64,000 nt of DNA from JARBUG01 sp035628915. GTDB taxonomy: Bacteria; Bacillota; Sulfobacillia; Symbiobacteriales; Symbiobacteriaceae. The notes beneath the pieces were generated by a model. That model had not been told where the DNA came from. It ran no database searches and was given only the letters and a program-made list of their open reading frames with translations. This document shows, piece by piece, positions 23,935-31,441 of this stretch (positions within the stretch are counted from its first letter, which is position 1; each line of letters opens with the position of its first letter). The stretch is taken from contig DASPIW010000009.1 in NCBI GenBank assembly GCA_035628915.1, forward strand, positions 1 through 64,000, given 5' to 3'. The position numbers were made by a program, and so were the translations under genes.

Positions 23935-25218
23935 TTATGATTGCAGCGCCAGAGCAAACTCGGCCGCGGCCGTCCCCGCCGTCCAGCCGGACGAAAAGGC
24001 CACCGTAATGTTGTACCCACCCGTGTGCGCGTGCACATCCATTACCTCGCCGGCAAAATAGAGGCCGGCGGTCAGCTTCGAGCCCATGGTCGCCGGATCG
24101 ATCTCCCGGATGCTGACGCCCCCGCCGGTCACAAACGCCTGCTCAAGCGAAAGGGTCCCCGTCACGGTGACCGGCAGCGCCTTGACCAGCCGGGTAAACT
24201 GCTGCCACCCCTCCCGGGGCAGATGGGCAAGGGTCGTCGCCTCATCGACCCCGGCCAGCCCCAGCAGCACGGGAATCAGCCGCTCGGGCAGCATGGGGCG
24301 CACGGCGTTCTTGACCGCCTTCTTCGGCTCCCTCTCCACCAGCGCCGTCAACTGCCGGTAGACCGCTTCGCCCGGCAGATCGGGGAAGAGGTCAATGGTG
24401 AGCCGCAGCGGCACATTCGCCTGCTTCAGATGCGTCACCGATACGTAGTGGCTGCAGCGCAGCGCCGCCGGCCCCGAAAGGCCGAAGTGCGTGAAGATGA
24501 TATCGCCCCGTTGGACCGTCAGCCGCTTGCCCCGGGGGTCGTATAGAGTGCACGCGGCATCGCGCAGGGAGAGCCCCTGCAGGACCTTGCTCCGGATGAA
24601 CTCGTCCGCCGCCCGCAGCGGCACTTCCGTCGGGTAGAGTTCAGTGACGGTGTGCCCCGCCTGCCGCGCCCAGGCGTACCCGTCGCCGGTGGAGCCGGTC
24701 GCCGGCACCGATTTGCCGCCCACGGCGACGACTACCGCCGAGGCGGCTACCTTCTCGCCGTCCGCCAGCCGGACGCCGCTGCAGCGCCTATCCTGGATCA
24801 GCAGGCGGTCGACGGGCGCGCCGAGCCGGACCGTCACCCCCAACTGCCGAATATGGCCGATCAGCGCGTTCGCCACACTGATCGCCTTGTCCGACACTGG
24901 GAACATGCGGCCGTGATCTTCTTCCTTCAGCTTGATGCCCAGGCCTTCAAACAGGCGGATGATCTCCTCGCTGCCGAACCGGGAGAGGGCGCTGTACATG
25001 AACCGGCCGTTGCCGACGATCTGCCTGACCAGTTCGTCGCGCGCACTGCGGTTGGTGACATTGCACCGCCCACCGCCCGAGATGATCAATTTCCGGCCCA
25101 GCCGGTCGCCTTTTTCCACGAGCAGTACCCGGGCGCCCTGCCTGCCGGCGGCGACCGCAGCCATCAGCCCTGCCGGTCCGCCGCCAATCACGATGATGTC
25201 ATAGTTGTCCATAGCCAT
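23935..25218 (-). CDS. HI0933/YtfP-family NAD(P)/FAD-dependent oxidoreductase
   Basis: Flavoprotein of 427 residues. The N-terminal FAD-binding Rossmann motif is IIVIGGGPAGLMAAVAAGRQG with the distal acidic residue in LLVEKGDRLGRKL. Family-specific features are ISGGGRCNVTN, ATGSTGDGYAWARQAGH, FTHFGLSGPAALRCS and the C-terminal FAD-binding ELTAGLYFAGEVMDVHAHTGGYNITVAFSSGW-like block. The reaction is unknown in this family. No ribosome binding site precedes ATG 25218 or ATG 25212. A TATACT box sits five to six bases upstream, so the mRNA may be leaderless. Confidence 0.88.
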   Translation of the reverse strand: MAMDNYDIIVIGGGPAGLMAAVAAGRQGARVLLVEKGDRLGRKLIISGGGRCNVTNRSARDELVRQIVGNGRFMYSALSRFGSEEIIRLFEGLGIKLKEEDHGRMFPVSDKAISVANALIGHIRQLGVTVRLGAPVDRLLIQDRRCSGVRLADGEKVAASAVVVAVGGKSVPATGSTGDGYAWARQAGHTVTELYPTEVPLRAADEFIRSKVLQGLSLRDAACTLYDPRGKRLTVQRGDIIFTHFGLSGPAALRCSHYVSVTHLKQANVPLRLTIDLFPDLPGEAVYRQLTALVEREPKKAVKNAVRPMLPERLIPVLLGLAGVDEATTLAHLPREGWQQFTRLVKALPVTVTGTLSLEQAFVTGGGVSIREIDPATMGSKLTAGLYFAGEVMDVHAHTGGYNITVAFSSGWTAGTAAAEFALALQS

Positions 25219-25271
25219 TAGTATAGCGCATGGGCGCCTCCACATCCTAAATGGAAACGGAGGTGCCGCAG

Positions 25272-25640
25272 ATGATCTCACGTGTCGATGTCCCGCCGCT
25301 CAAGCTGTTGGCAATCGGGCTGGTGGCGGGCCTGGTGGTCGGCCTGCTGGGCGTGGGCGCCAGCACGATCGTGGTGCCGGCGCTGACTTTCTGGATCGGC
25401 CGCCCGGAGCATAAGGCGCACGGCACCACCTGCATGGTCGTGCTGCCTACGGCCCTGGTGGGCGCCTGGCTTTACAGCCGCCAGGGCAACGTGAATTGGG
25501 CCCTGGCCCTCAACCTCGGCATGGGCGGTGCGGTTGGCGCCCTCATAGGCACGCGGCTGATGAAGCACCTCTCCCCCATCTGGCTGCGGCGGGTCTTCGC
25601 CACCACCGCCCTCCTGGCCGGCTGGCAGATGCTGCGATGA
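25272..25640 (+). CDS. Half-size TSUP (TauE/SafE, DUF81) permease, N-terminal half
   Basis: A 122-residue membrane protein with about four hydrophobic segments, matching one half of an eight-TM TauE/SafE anion exporter. LVAGLVVGLLGVGASTIVVPALTFWIG is the typical first repeat with its Gly-rich signature, followed by HKAHGTTCMVVLPTALVGAWLYSRQGNVNW. The ATG at 25272 has GGAGGTG six bases upstream. The next gene encodes a second, similar half and starts inside this stop codon (ATGA). The pair presumably forms a heteromeric transporter for sulfite, sulfonate or another organic anion. Confidence 0.82.
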   Translation: MISRVDVPPLKLLAIGLVAGLVVGLLGVGASTIVVPALTFWIGRPEHKAHGTTCMVVLPTALVGAWLYSRQGNVNWALALNLGMGGAVGALIGTRLMKHLSPIWLRRVFATTALLAGWQMLR

Positions 25641-26017
25641 ATACGGGGCTGATTCTGCTGGGACTCGCCGCCGGCGTGCTGACGGGAATGGCCGCCGGCG
25701 GCGGCACCGTCATGGTGCCCGGACTGGTCCTGCTCTTCGGCATCGCGCAGCATAAAGCCCAGGGCGCCGTGCTGGCGGCTTTTCTGATCACGCAGAGCGT
25801 CGCCGCCATCGGCCAGTGGCAGCAGGGGACGATGGAAGGGCGCCTGGCCAGGTGGATGCTCCCGGCGGCCCTGGCAGGGGCCGCGGCAGGCGCACTGCTG
25901 GCGGCGCGGACCCGCCCGGCGGCCCTGCGCGAGATCTACGGCTGGTACCTGATCGTCCTCGGCGTGGCGAACTGGATCAATTTCCACCCACGCGTACGGG
26001 AAGAATACAACCCGTAA
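25637..26017 (+). CDS. Half-size TSUP (TauE/SafE, DUF81) permease, C-terminal half
   Basis: A 126-residue membrane protein homologous to the preceding one: LGLAAGVLTGMAAGGGTVMVPGLVLLFGIAQHKAQGAVLAAFLITQSVAAIGQWQQG parallels its Gly-rich signature and HKA-x-G motif. The two four-TM halves correspond to the two inverted repeats of full-length TSUP permeases. Four-base overlap with the first half indicates coupled translation and equal stoichiometry. The substrate is unknown. Confidence 0.82.
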   Translation: MNTGLILLGLAAGVLTGMAAGGGTVMVPGLVLLFGIAQHKAQGAVLAAFLITQSVAAIGQWQQGTMEGRLARWMLPAALAGAAAGALLAARTRPAALREIYGWYLIVLGVANWINFHPRVREEYNP

Positions 26018-26036
26018 CGCAAGGGAGGCGATCCTC

Positions 26037-26852
26037 CTGCCCTACCTGGTTCTGATCGCCGTTCTGGCTCTGGCTGCTCTGCTTTTGCTGCCCGGACAGG
26101 CAATGCGCCCCTATATCCTGGTCTTCTTCGTGGGCGGTGCCCTGTGCGTCGGCGCCGAACAGGTGACAGGCACGCTGCTGGGCGCCTATGAGGTGAGATC
26201 CGGCCTGACGGCAGATCCGACTCGTGACACCCTGCTCACGGCCTTCCTGGTCAGTACGTTCGTTCACCCAGGCATGGCGCTCATACACGTCCGGCTCGCC
26301 CGCCGGCACCCCCTCGCAGTGGCCCTGACCGGCGCCTTCGTGTTGGGGCTGCTTGAGATCTGGTTTCTGCGCCACGGGTATCTACGGTATCGCGTGTGGC
26401 ATCCCGCGGTCAGTGTGACCTTTTACTTCGCTTTCTTGATGGCAAACTGGCAGGTTTTCTCCGGGAGGTGGGTGCTGCCGGCGTGGGTGCACGTGGTTGC
26501 CATGGCCTTCTGGGTGACCGGCACGACCACCCATTTGCTGCACAGCGTGCTCGGACTGTGGCAATACCCGGTCACCATGCGCGGCGACCCGATTCTGGGC
26601 AGCCATGTCGTCGCCAACCTCTATGAACTGCTCCCCCTCATCCTCATGGCAGCGTTTGTCAGTCTGGTGCGCAGCAAATGGCCACGACCCCTCCTGGTGC
26701 TCGCCGGCGCCCTGGTCCTGCTGGCAGCCCAGGCCCTGCTTCTCGCCACCGGCGGTGTCCAATTCGTAAAGTGGAGCTTGTGGCTCTCCGCCCTGCGCTA
26801 CCCGCTCGAACTTGGCGCCGTCGCCCTCTATGCCCGGTGGATCTTCCCGTGA
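26037..26852 (+). CDS. Polytopic membrane protein of unknown function (probable CTG start)
   Basis: About 271 residues with seven or eight hydrophobic segments and few charged loops. Notable sequence includes HPGMALIHVRLARRHPL, LRHGYLRYRVWHPAVSVTFYFAFLMANW and VVANLYELLPLILMAAFVSL. I do not recognise the family with certainty; it resembles CBO0543-like membrane proteins of spore formers. The frame is open upstream of the first TTG (26085) and encodes a good first membrane segment beginning at CTG 26037. That CTG is preceded by AAGGGAGGCGAT at eight bases. It follows the TSUP pair by 19 bp and is likely in the same operon. Confidence 0.6.
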   Translation: MPYLVLIAVLALAALLLLPGQAMRPYILVFFVGGALCVGAEQVTGTLLGAYEVRSGLTADPTRDTLLTAFLVSTFVHPGMALIHVRLARRHPLAVALTGAFVLGLLEIWFLRHGYLRYRVWHPAVSVTFYFAFLMANWQVFSGRWVLPAWVHVVAMAFWVTGTTTHLLHSVLGLWQYPVTMRGDPILGSHVVANLYELLPLILMAAFVSLVRSKWPRPLLVLAGALVLLAAQALLLATGGVQFVKWSLWLSALRYPLELGAVALYARWIFP

Positions 26853-26854
26853 AG

Positions 26855-26881
26855 AAGGGGCCGTCGTAGTTACGGCCCCTT
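26855..26881. terminator. Bidirectional terminator overlapping a stop codon
   Basis: AAGGGGCCGT / ACGGCCCCTT, a perfect 10-bp stem, lies between convergent genes; its right arm includes the stop codon of the DegT-type aminotransferase. Confidence 0.75.
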
Positions 26882-27973
26882 CAGCGCGCCCTCCAGCGCC
26901 TCGCAGACGAACTCGATCTGTTCCGGCGTCAGTTCGGGAAACATCGGGAGCGAAAGAAGCTCCCCGGCCCACGCTTCCGCCCGGGGGAAGGCCCCCAGCC
27001 CGAACCCCGGCTCCCCGGCGTAGGCGGGCTGAAGGTGAAGCGGCAGCGGGTAGTGGATGCCCGTCTGTACGCCGCAGGCCTGCAGTCGCCGGGCGACAGC
27101 ATCCCGGTCAGGCACCCGCACCACGTACAGGTGGAACACATGGGTCCGGTCCGGCGCCCGCCCCGGCAGGGCCGCCGGCACTTGGGCCAGCAGCCGGTCG
27201 TAAGCGGCGGCGTGCCGGATGCGGGCCTCGTTCCACGCTTCGAGACGGCGCAGCTTCACCCGCAGCACCGCCGCCTGGACTGTATCCAGCCGGGAGTTGT
27301 AGCCGGGCACCAGGTGGTGGTACTTCACCCGGCTGCCGTGCTGCGCCAGCAGCCGAACCCGCTCCGCCAGCCCGGCGTCGTCCGTCACGACGGCGCCGGC
27401 GTCGCCATAGGCGCCCAGGTTCTTCCCGGGGTAGAAGCTGAAGGCTGCGGCATCGGCCAGATTTCCCGCTTTTCGCCCCTTGTACAGGCTGCCGTGGGCC
27501 TGGGCGGCATCCTCGATCAGCCTCAAGTTGTGGCGGCGGGCCACCGCCTGCAGCGCGTCGATGTCGGCCGGCTGCCCATACAAGTGAACGGTGATAATCG
27601 CCTCCGTGCGTTCGGTCACCGCTGCCTCGACCGCCGCCGGGTCCAGGTGGTAATACAGGTCATGGTCGACGAAGACCGGACGGGCGCCTACCGCCGAAAC
27701 CGCCTCGGCGGTGGCAAAAAAGGTGTTGACGGGCAGAATCACTTCATCGCCCGGCCCAACCCCCATGGCCAGCAGCGTCAGCCAGAGTGCGTCGGTGCCA
27801 TTGGCCACGCCAACGCAGTGTCCGACCCCGCAGAAGGCGGCGAACTCCCGCTCGAAGGCGGCCACTTCCTCGCCGCCCACAAATAAGCCCTGCTCGCAGA
27901 GTGCCGCGATCCGGGGCATGACCTCGTCACGGATGGCCACAAACTGCGCCCGCAAATCGACAAACGGGATCAT
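26870..27973 (-). CDS. DegT/DnrJ/EryC1 sugar aminotransferase
   Basis: PLP-dependent enzyme that would aminate a keto-sugar nucleotide. The 367-residue chain starts IPFVDLRAQF, typical of the family. It has the ANGTDALWLTL cofactor-phosphate region, LPVNTFFATAEAV, HLYGQPADIDAL, IEDAAQAHGSLYKGRKAG, the Schiff-base Lys in FYPGKNLGAYGDAGAV, and the GYNSRLDTVQAAVLRVKL block. The ATG at 27973 overlaps the previous gene's stop (ATGA). With the Gfo/Idh dehydrogenase and formyltransferase upstream it forms a three-gene cassette: oxidation to a keto-sugar, amination, then N-formylation. Confidence 0.92.
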   Translation of the reverse strand: MIPFVDLRAQFVAIRDEVMPRIAALCEQGLFVGGEEVAAFEREFAAFCGVGHCVGVANGTDALWLTLLAMGVGPGDEVILPVNTFFATAEAVSAVGARPVFVDHDLYYHLDPAAVEAAVTERTEAIITVHLYGQPADIDALQAVARRHNLRLIEDAAQAHGSLYKGRKAGNLADAAAFSFYPGKNLGAYGDAGAVVTDDAGLAERVRLLAQHGSRVKYHHLVPGYNSRLDTVQAAVLRVKLRRLEAWNEARIRHAAAYDRLLAQVPAALPGRAPDRTHVFHLYVVRVPDRDAVARRLQACGVQTGIHYPLPLHLQPAYAGEPGFGLGAFPRAEAWAGELLSLPMFPELTPEQIEFVCEALEGALKGP

Positions 27974-28968
27974 GCTTCCCACCCCGTCAGTGAGACCCGA
28001 CTGCCCGGCGCCGCCAGGGCCCGGGTGGCCGCTTCCAGGGTGCGGAGCACGGCGAGCGAGAACGCGGCTCCGGTGGCTGGCGGGCGCCCCTCGCGGACGC
28101 AGTCCAGGAAGTGCCCGATCATGCGCGCCAGCGCCTCGGTGCCGGCCACCGGCACCGGCACCGCCGTTGCCGCCGTGGTATAGATCACGCGCCCGTCGAT
28201 CAGATCAGCGTGGCTGTCATAAAGCAGCAGTTTTTCGGCGGCGGTATCGTCATAGACCGCCATGGCCCGGGACCCGATCACAATCATCTCCCGTGCCTTG
28301 CGGGGGGCCAGCCAGGCGGCGCTGACCTGAGCAATCGTTCCGTTTGGATAGCGGGCCGCCAGAAAGGCAATATCGGTCTTGCCCGTACCCACGCAATCCC
28401 GGCCCACCGCCGTCACGGTTTCGGGCGGGCCGCCCAGCCAGTATTGGAAGATCGAAAGGTCATGGACATACAGATCCCAGATCACATCGACATCCGGACG
28501 GTGCAGTCCCATATTCATCCGGGTGGAGAGAATCGCCGCCACCCGGCCCAGCCGTCCGTCATCAAGGAGCGATTTGAGCGCCTCCACCGCCGGGTTGAAG
28601 ACGAACGTAAAATCCGCCATCAGCACCCGTCCCGTGCGGCCTGCCAAATCCAGCAGGGCGGCGGCTTCGGCGGAACTGGTGCCAAGGGGCTTCTCCACCA
28701 GCACGTGCTTGCCCGCCCGCAGGCTCCGCTCGACCAGATCCCGGTGCGTCGCCGCCGGGGTGGCGATGGCCACGGCTCCGACCGATGCGTCGGCGAGGAG
28801 TTCCCCCACTTCCCCTTCCGTTCGGATGCCCGGATAGTCCCGGCCCGCCCGGTTCCGCCCCGCCTGTGCCAGGTCGCAGACTGCCACGTTCTCAAGCCCG
28901 ACCATATCCACAAGGTTTCTGACCAGATTCGGTCCCCAATAGCCGTACCCGACGACCCCCACCTTCAT
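27970..28968 (-). CDS. Gfo/Idh/MocA-family oxidoreductase
   Basis: NAD(P)-dependent sugar dehydrogenase of 332 residues. The N-terminal dinucleotide-binding motif is VGVVGYGYWGPNLVRNL. The family signature EKPLGTS with its catalytic Lys follows at about residue 100. DVIWDLYVHDLSIFQYWLGG contains the conserved Asp/His pair of the active site. In a cassette with a DegT aminotransferase it probably oxidises a hydroxyl of an NDP-sugar (C3' by analogy with WlbA) to provide the keto group; this is inference. It overlaps both neighbours by four bases. Confidence 0.88.
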   Translation of the reverse strand: MKVGVVGYGYWGPNLVRNLVDMVGLENVAVCDLAQAGRNRAGRDYPGIRTEGEVGELLADASVGAVAIATPAATHRDLVERSLRAGKHVLVEKPLGTSSAEAAALLDLAGRTGRVLMADFTFVFNPAVEALKSLLDDGRLGRVAAILSTRMNMGLHRPDVDVIWDLYVHDLSIFQYWLGGPPETVTAVGRDCVGTGKTDIAFLAARYPNGTIAQVSAAWLAPRKAREMIVIGSRAMAVYDDTAAEKLLLYDSHADLIDGRVIYTTAATAVPVPVAGTEALARMIGHFLDCVREGRPPATGAAFSLAVLRTLEAATRALAAPGSRVSLTGWEA

Positions 28969-29750
28969 ATCTGACGCCCCTCTCCGGCTACCAGATACAG
29001 CTTCCGCCCATCCGGCAGGCGGAAGAAGGCAGGTTCAAACGGCGGGAAGTCTAGCCCGCGTACATATCGATCGATCTGCTCCAGCGGCCACGCCGGGTCG
29101 AGTTCCTTCAGCCTTTGCAAGGACGTCCGCCGATGGTAGAGCGGCTGCACCCCTTCTTCTGCGATAATACGCTCCTGGGGGATGGCCCGGGCGGTGTCCG
29201 CCAGGAGCCCCGGCAGCTCCTCGCGAAAGATCTGATACCCCATCTCGTCGGTGGCTTCGGCCAGGCGGCGGGCCGTCATGCCGGCGGGGACGTCAAACCA
29301 GCCCACCCGGATCACCGGACCGGTATCGATGCCGCCGTCGATGAAGTGCAGGGTGGGTCCCCAGCGCTTTTCGCCGTTAATCAGGCCGTGGGAGACGACG
29401 TTGCACCCGCGATAGCGCGGCAGTGGCGCACCGTGAAGGTTGACGAAACCCTGCCGGGGGTGGCTGATGAGCGGTTCCTTGAGGATCGCGGGGTGAAAGA
29501 CCGAGAAGGCCAGGTCGACCGGGCGGTCCAGCAGTTCGGCATCATGCTGCAGCACCGGGACGCCGGCGGCCTGGGCCACATCGAACACTTCGGGCTGGCC
29601 GGGGCGGGACCACCAGCCGCCGGCGCCAGGGGGCAGCGTCCGGACAGCCGCTACTTCCACTTCGCCGATCCCCTGCAGGCGCAGCAGTTCCTCCAGGCAG
29701 CGCACTCCCACGCTGCGGGTGGCAAACAGGGCGACACTCTTTTTGGCCAC
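28965..29750 (-). CDS. N10-formyl-THF-dependent formyltransferase, probably acting on an amino sugar
   Basis: A 261-residue protein of the methionyl-tRNA formyltransferase fold. The active-site set is visible: Asn and His in VNLHGAPLPRYRG, and Asp in FIDGGIDTGPVI. It is not Fmt itself: the N-terminal SLLQ region and the tRNA-binding C-terminal domain differ, and its neighbours are sugar-nucleotide enzymes. Formyltransferases for dTDP-Qui3N, Qui4N or UDP-sugar amines have this build. The GTG at 29750 was chosen because AAGGAGG lies upstream; a TTG at 29801 would add an unlikely extension. It is the first gene of the cassette. Confidence 0.82.
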   Translation of the reverse strand: MAKKSVALFATRSVGVRCLEELLRLQGIGEVEVAAVRTLPPGAGGWWSRPGQPEVFDVAQAAGVPVLQHDAELLDRPVDLAFSVFHPAILKEPLISHPRQGFVNLHGAPLPRYRGCNVVSHGLINGEKRWGPTLHFIDGGIDTGPVIRVGWFDVPAGMTARRLAEATDEMGYQIFREELPGLLADTARAIPQERIIAEEGVQPLYHRRTSLQRLKELDPAWPLEQIDRYVRGLDFPPFEPAFFRLPDGRKLYLVAGEGRQI

Positions 29751-30210
29751 GACTGCGCACGGCCTCCTTGTGCGCTCGGCATATCTGTCCACACTGAACA
29801 AATTATGTGGACCGGGATGCGTGTGTCACATGCGCCTCTGTCATTGAAGTCTGCTTATGTGAGGTAATGGAGGCATTTTGCCGCGGTGGGGCCGAAGGCA
29901 CGGAGTTGGATCGACATTACGGAACCAACGTGGATTTTCGAGCAATAACCTGCGATGAATTGCATTTTGCATTATCTATTCAATGGATAGCAGATCCCGA
30001 AAGAGCCGTCAGACAAGGCCCAGAGCCATGGTTCATCAATGTTTTTCATCCGCGTTGTTCCCAACTCAGCGCCATCCGCGCAGCCATGTCACATTCCCGC
30101 TTCCGCTGCAACGACTCCGTGTCTCCTTCCGCACCCTCCGTGGTAAAAATTCCGTTCCCATTCCCACATGCAAGGCCTGCACTGTATCGTAGCCGCGGCC
30201 TCCCAACTGC
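29751..30210. other. Intergenic region between the sugar cassette and the regulator gene
   Basis: About 460 bp without a supported gene. It is less GC-rich than its surroundings around 29930-30000 and holds copy B of the dispersed repeat at 30090-30187. The promoter of the formyltransferase operon should lie here. Confidence 0.5.
30090..30187 (-). repeat. Dispersed ~95-bp intergenic repeat, copy B
   Basis: Minus-strand copy. It shares ATGTGGGAATGGGAACGG, CCACGGAGG and GACACGGA with the other copies but is the most diverged (for example GAATTTTTA and GGGTGCGGAAGGAG). It points toward the formyltransferase operon. Confidence 0.85.
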
Positions 30211-30240
30211 AAAAAGACCAGGGCGCCATTCGCCCTGGTC
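30211..30240 (-). terminator. Rho-independent terminator of the liv-hut-regulator run
   Basis: GACCAGGGCG / CGCCCTGGTC with a five-base loop is followed by TTTTT on the minus strand, 11 bp after the regulator stop. It is a textbook terminator. Confidence 0.9.
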
Positions 30241-30250
30241 CATCTCCATA

Positions 30251-31441
30251 TTACTGGGCTCTGCGCACCTCACGGCGGAACTCGCTGGGCGTCTGCCCCG
30301 TGCGCTCCCGGAACCGGCGGCAGAAGTAGCTCGCCTTCTGGTACCCGACCCGCCGGGCGACTTCATCGACCGTCAGGTCCGTATTCTTCAGCAGCGAGCC
30401 GGCCTGCTGCACCCGCTCCGCCGTCAGGTATTCGAGAAAGCTCTGCCCCGTCTGTTTGCGGAAGATTCGGCAGAAATGGAATGGGCTCAGGTGCACGGAC
30501 CGGGCCACATCCTCCACCCGGCAGGCCGAATGATAATTGTGCCGCACGTAGACCCGCGCCTCCTCCACCGGGTCAGCCCGCTCGGGCGTCAGCAGGGCGG
30601 CCGCCGACTCCACTACCAGCTCCTTCAGATCCTGCAGCAAGTCAAACCGGCCCGCCTGCATCAGGAAGGCGCTGCCCGTCCGAGCCAGAGCCGCTTCGTC
30701 AGCCCCGCAGGCCAGTGCTGCCTTGAAGCAGGCGAAGCCGGCCGCCAGGGCCCGCACCCGGGCCTCGGCGGGGCTCGAGACCCCGCTGAACAGGTCGCCC
30801 ACGGCCAGCCGCAGGGCTGCCATGTCCCGGGAGAGCGCCGCCCGGGCCACGCCCTCGGCGGACGGAATCGGCGCCGGCGCCTGGCCGCCGGGCACGTCTT
30901 CGGCGCGAATCAGGCGGCCCCGGCCCAGCAGGAACTTGGCATGCTGGGCGTGGGTAGCCTCGGCGTGAGCCAGGGGCAGGTCCCGGGGGTCCGGGTAGCT
31001 GCGGCTGGCACCGATGGTCACCGTGCAGAGGCCTTGCTCCGAAACCCGCTGCATAACCGCCTCTGCAGCCAGGCCAACCACCGCCGCCGGGTCCGGCACC
31101 TCGGCCGCCATGCCGGGCAGGGCCGTCGCCGTGCGGGTACAGAGCAGCACGGTGACCCGGTCGCCGCCGTAGAGGCAGGCGCCCGCCGGCAGGTGCGCCA
31201 GCGCCCGCCGGACGCAGGCCAGGACCTTGCGCCGCACTTCCTGGCGGAAGCGCTCGCTCTTGTTCTCCACCAGCCGGGCAAAGTGGTCGATGCCCACCAC
31301 CAGGGCGGAGTCCGGCAGCGCCGGCCAGCCGAGGTGATTGACGTACTGCCACGCTTCCCGGGGGTTGATGGCGCCCTCGGTCAGGCCCATGACCAGTTCG
31401 GACTCGACCCACGTACGTATTTTTTCGGGGGCGATATTCAA
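30251..31441 (-). CDS. AraC-type transcriptional regulator with GGDEF-like N-terminal region
   Basis: A 396-residue regulator. The C-terminal 100 residues form a double HTH of the AraC family: VEDVARSVHLSPFHFCRIFRKQTGQSFLEYLTAERV and DEVARRVGYQKASYFCRRFRERTGQTPSEFRR. Upstream, ALVVGIDHFAR to YGGDRVTVLLC resembles the degenerate GGDEF-like domain found in YesN-type regulators. The TTG start overlaps the stop of the second urocanate hydratase (TTGA), with GGAGGTGATGGAG upstream. It is therefore likely translated from the same message and may control the importer/hydratase genes in response to their substrate. Confidence 0.85.
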   Translation of the reverse strand: MNIAPEKIRTWVESELVMGLTEGAINPREAWQYVNHLGWPALPDSALVVGIDHFARLVENKSERFRQEVRRKVLACVRRALAHLPAGACLYGGDRVTVLLCTRTATALPGMAAEVPDPAAVVGLAAEAVMQRVSEQGLCTVTIGASRSYPDPRDLPLAHAEATHAQHAKFLLGRGRLIRAEDVPGGQAPAPIPSAEGVARAALSRDMAALRLAVGDLFSGVSSPAEARVRALAAGFACFKAALACGADEAALARTGSAFLMQAGRFDLLQDLKELVVESAAALLTPERADPVEEARVYVRHNYHSACRVEDVARSVHLSPFHFCRIFRKQTGQSFLEYLTAERVQQAGSLLKNTDLTVDEVARRVGYQKASYFCRRFRERTGQTPSEFRREVRRAQ

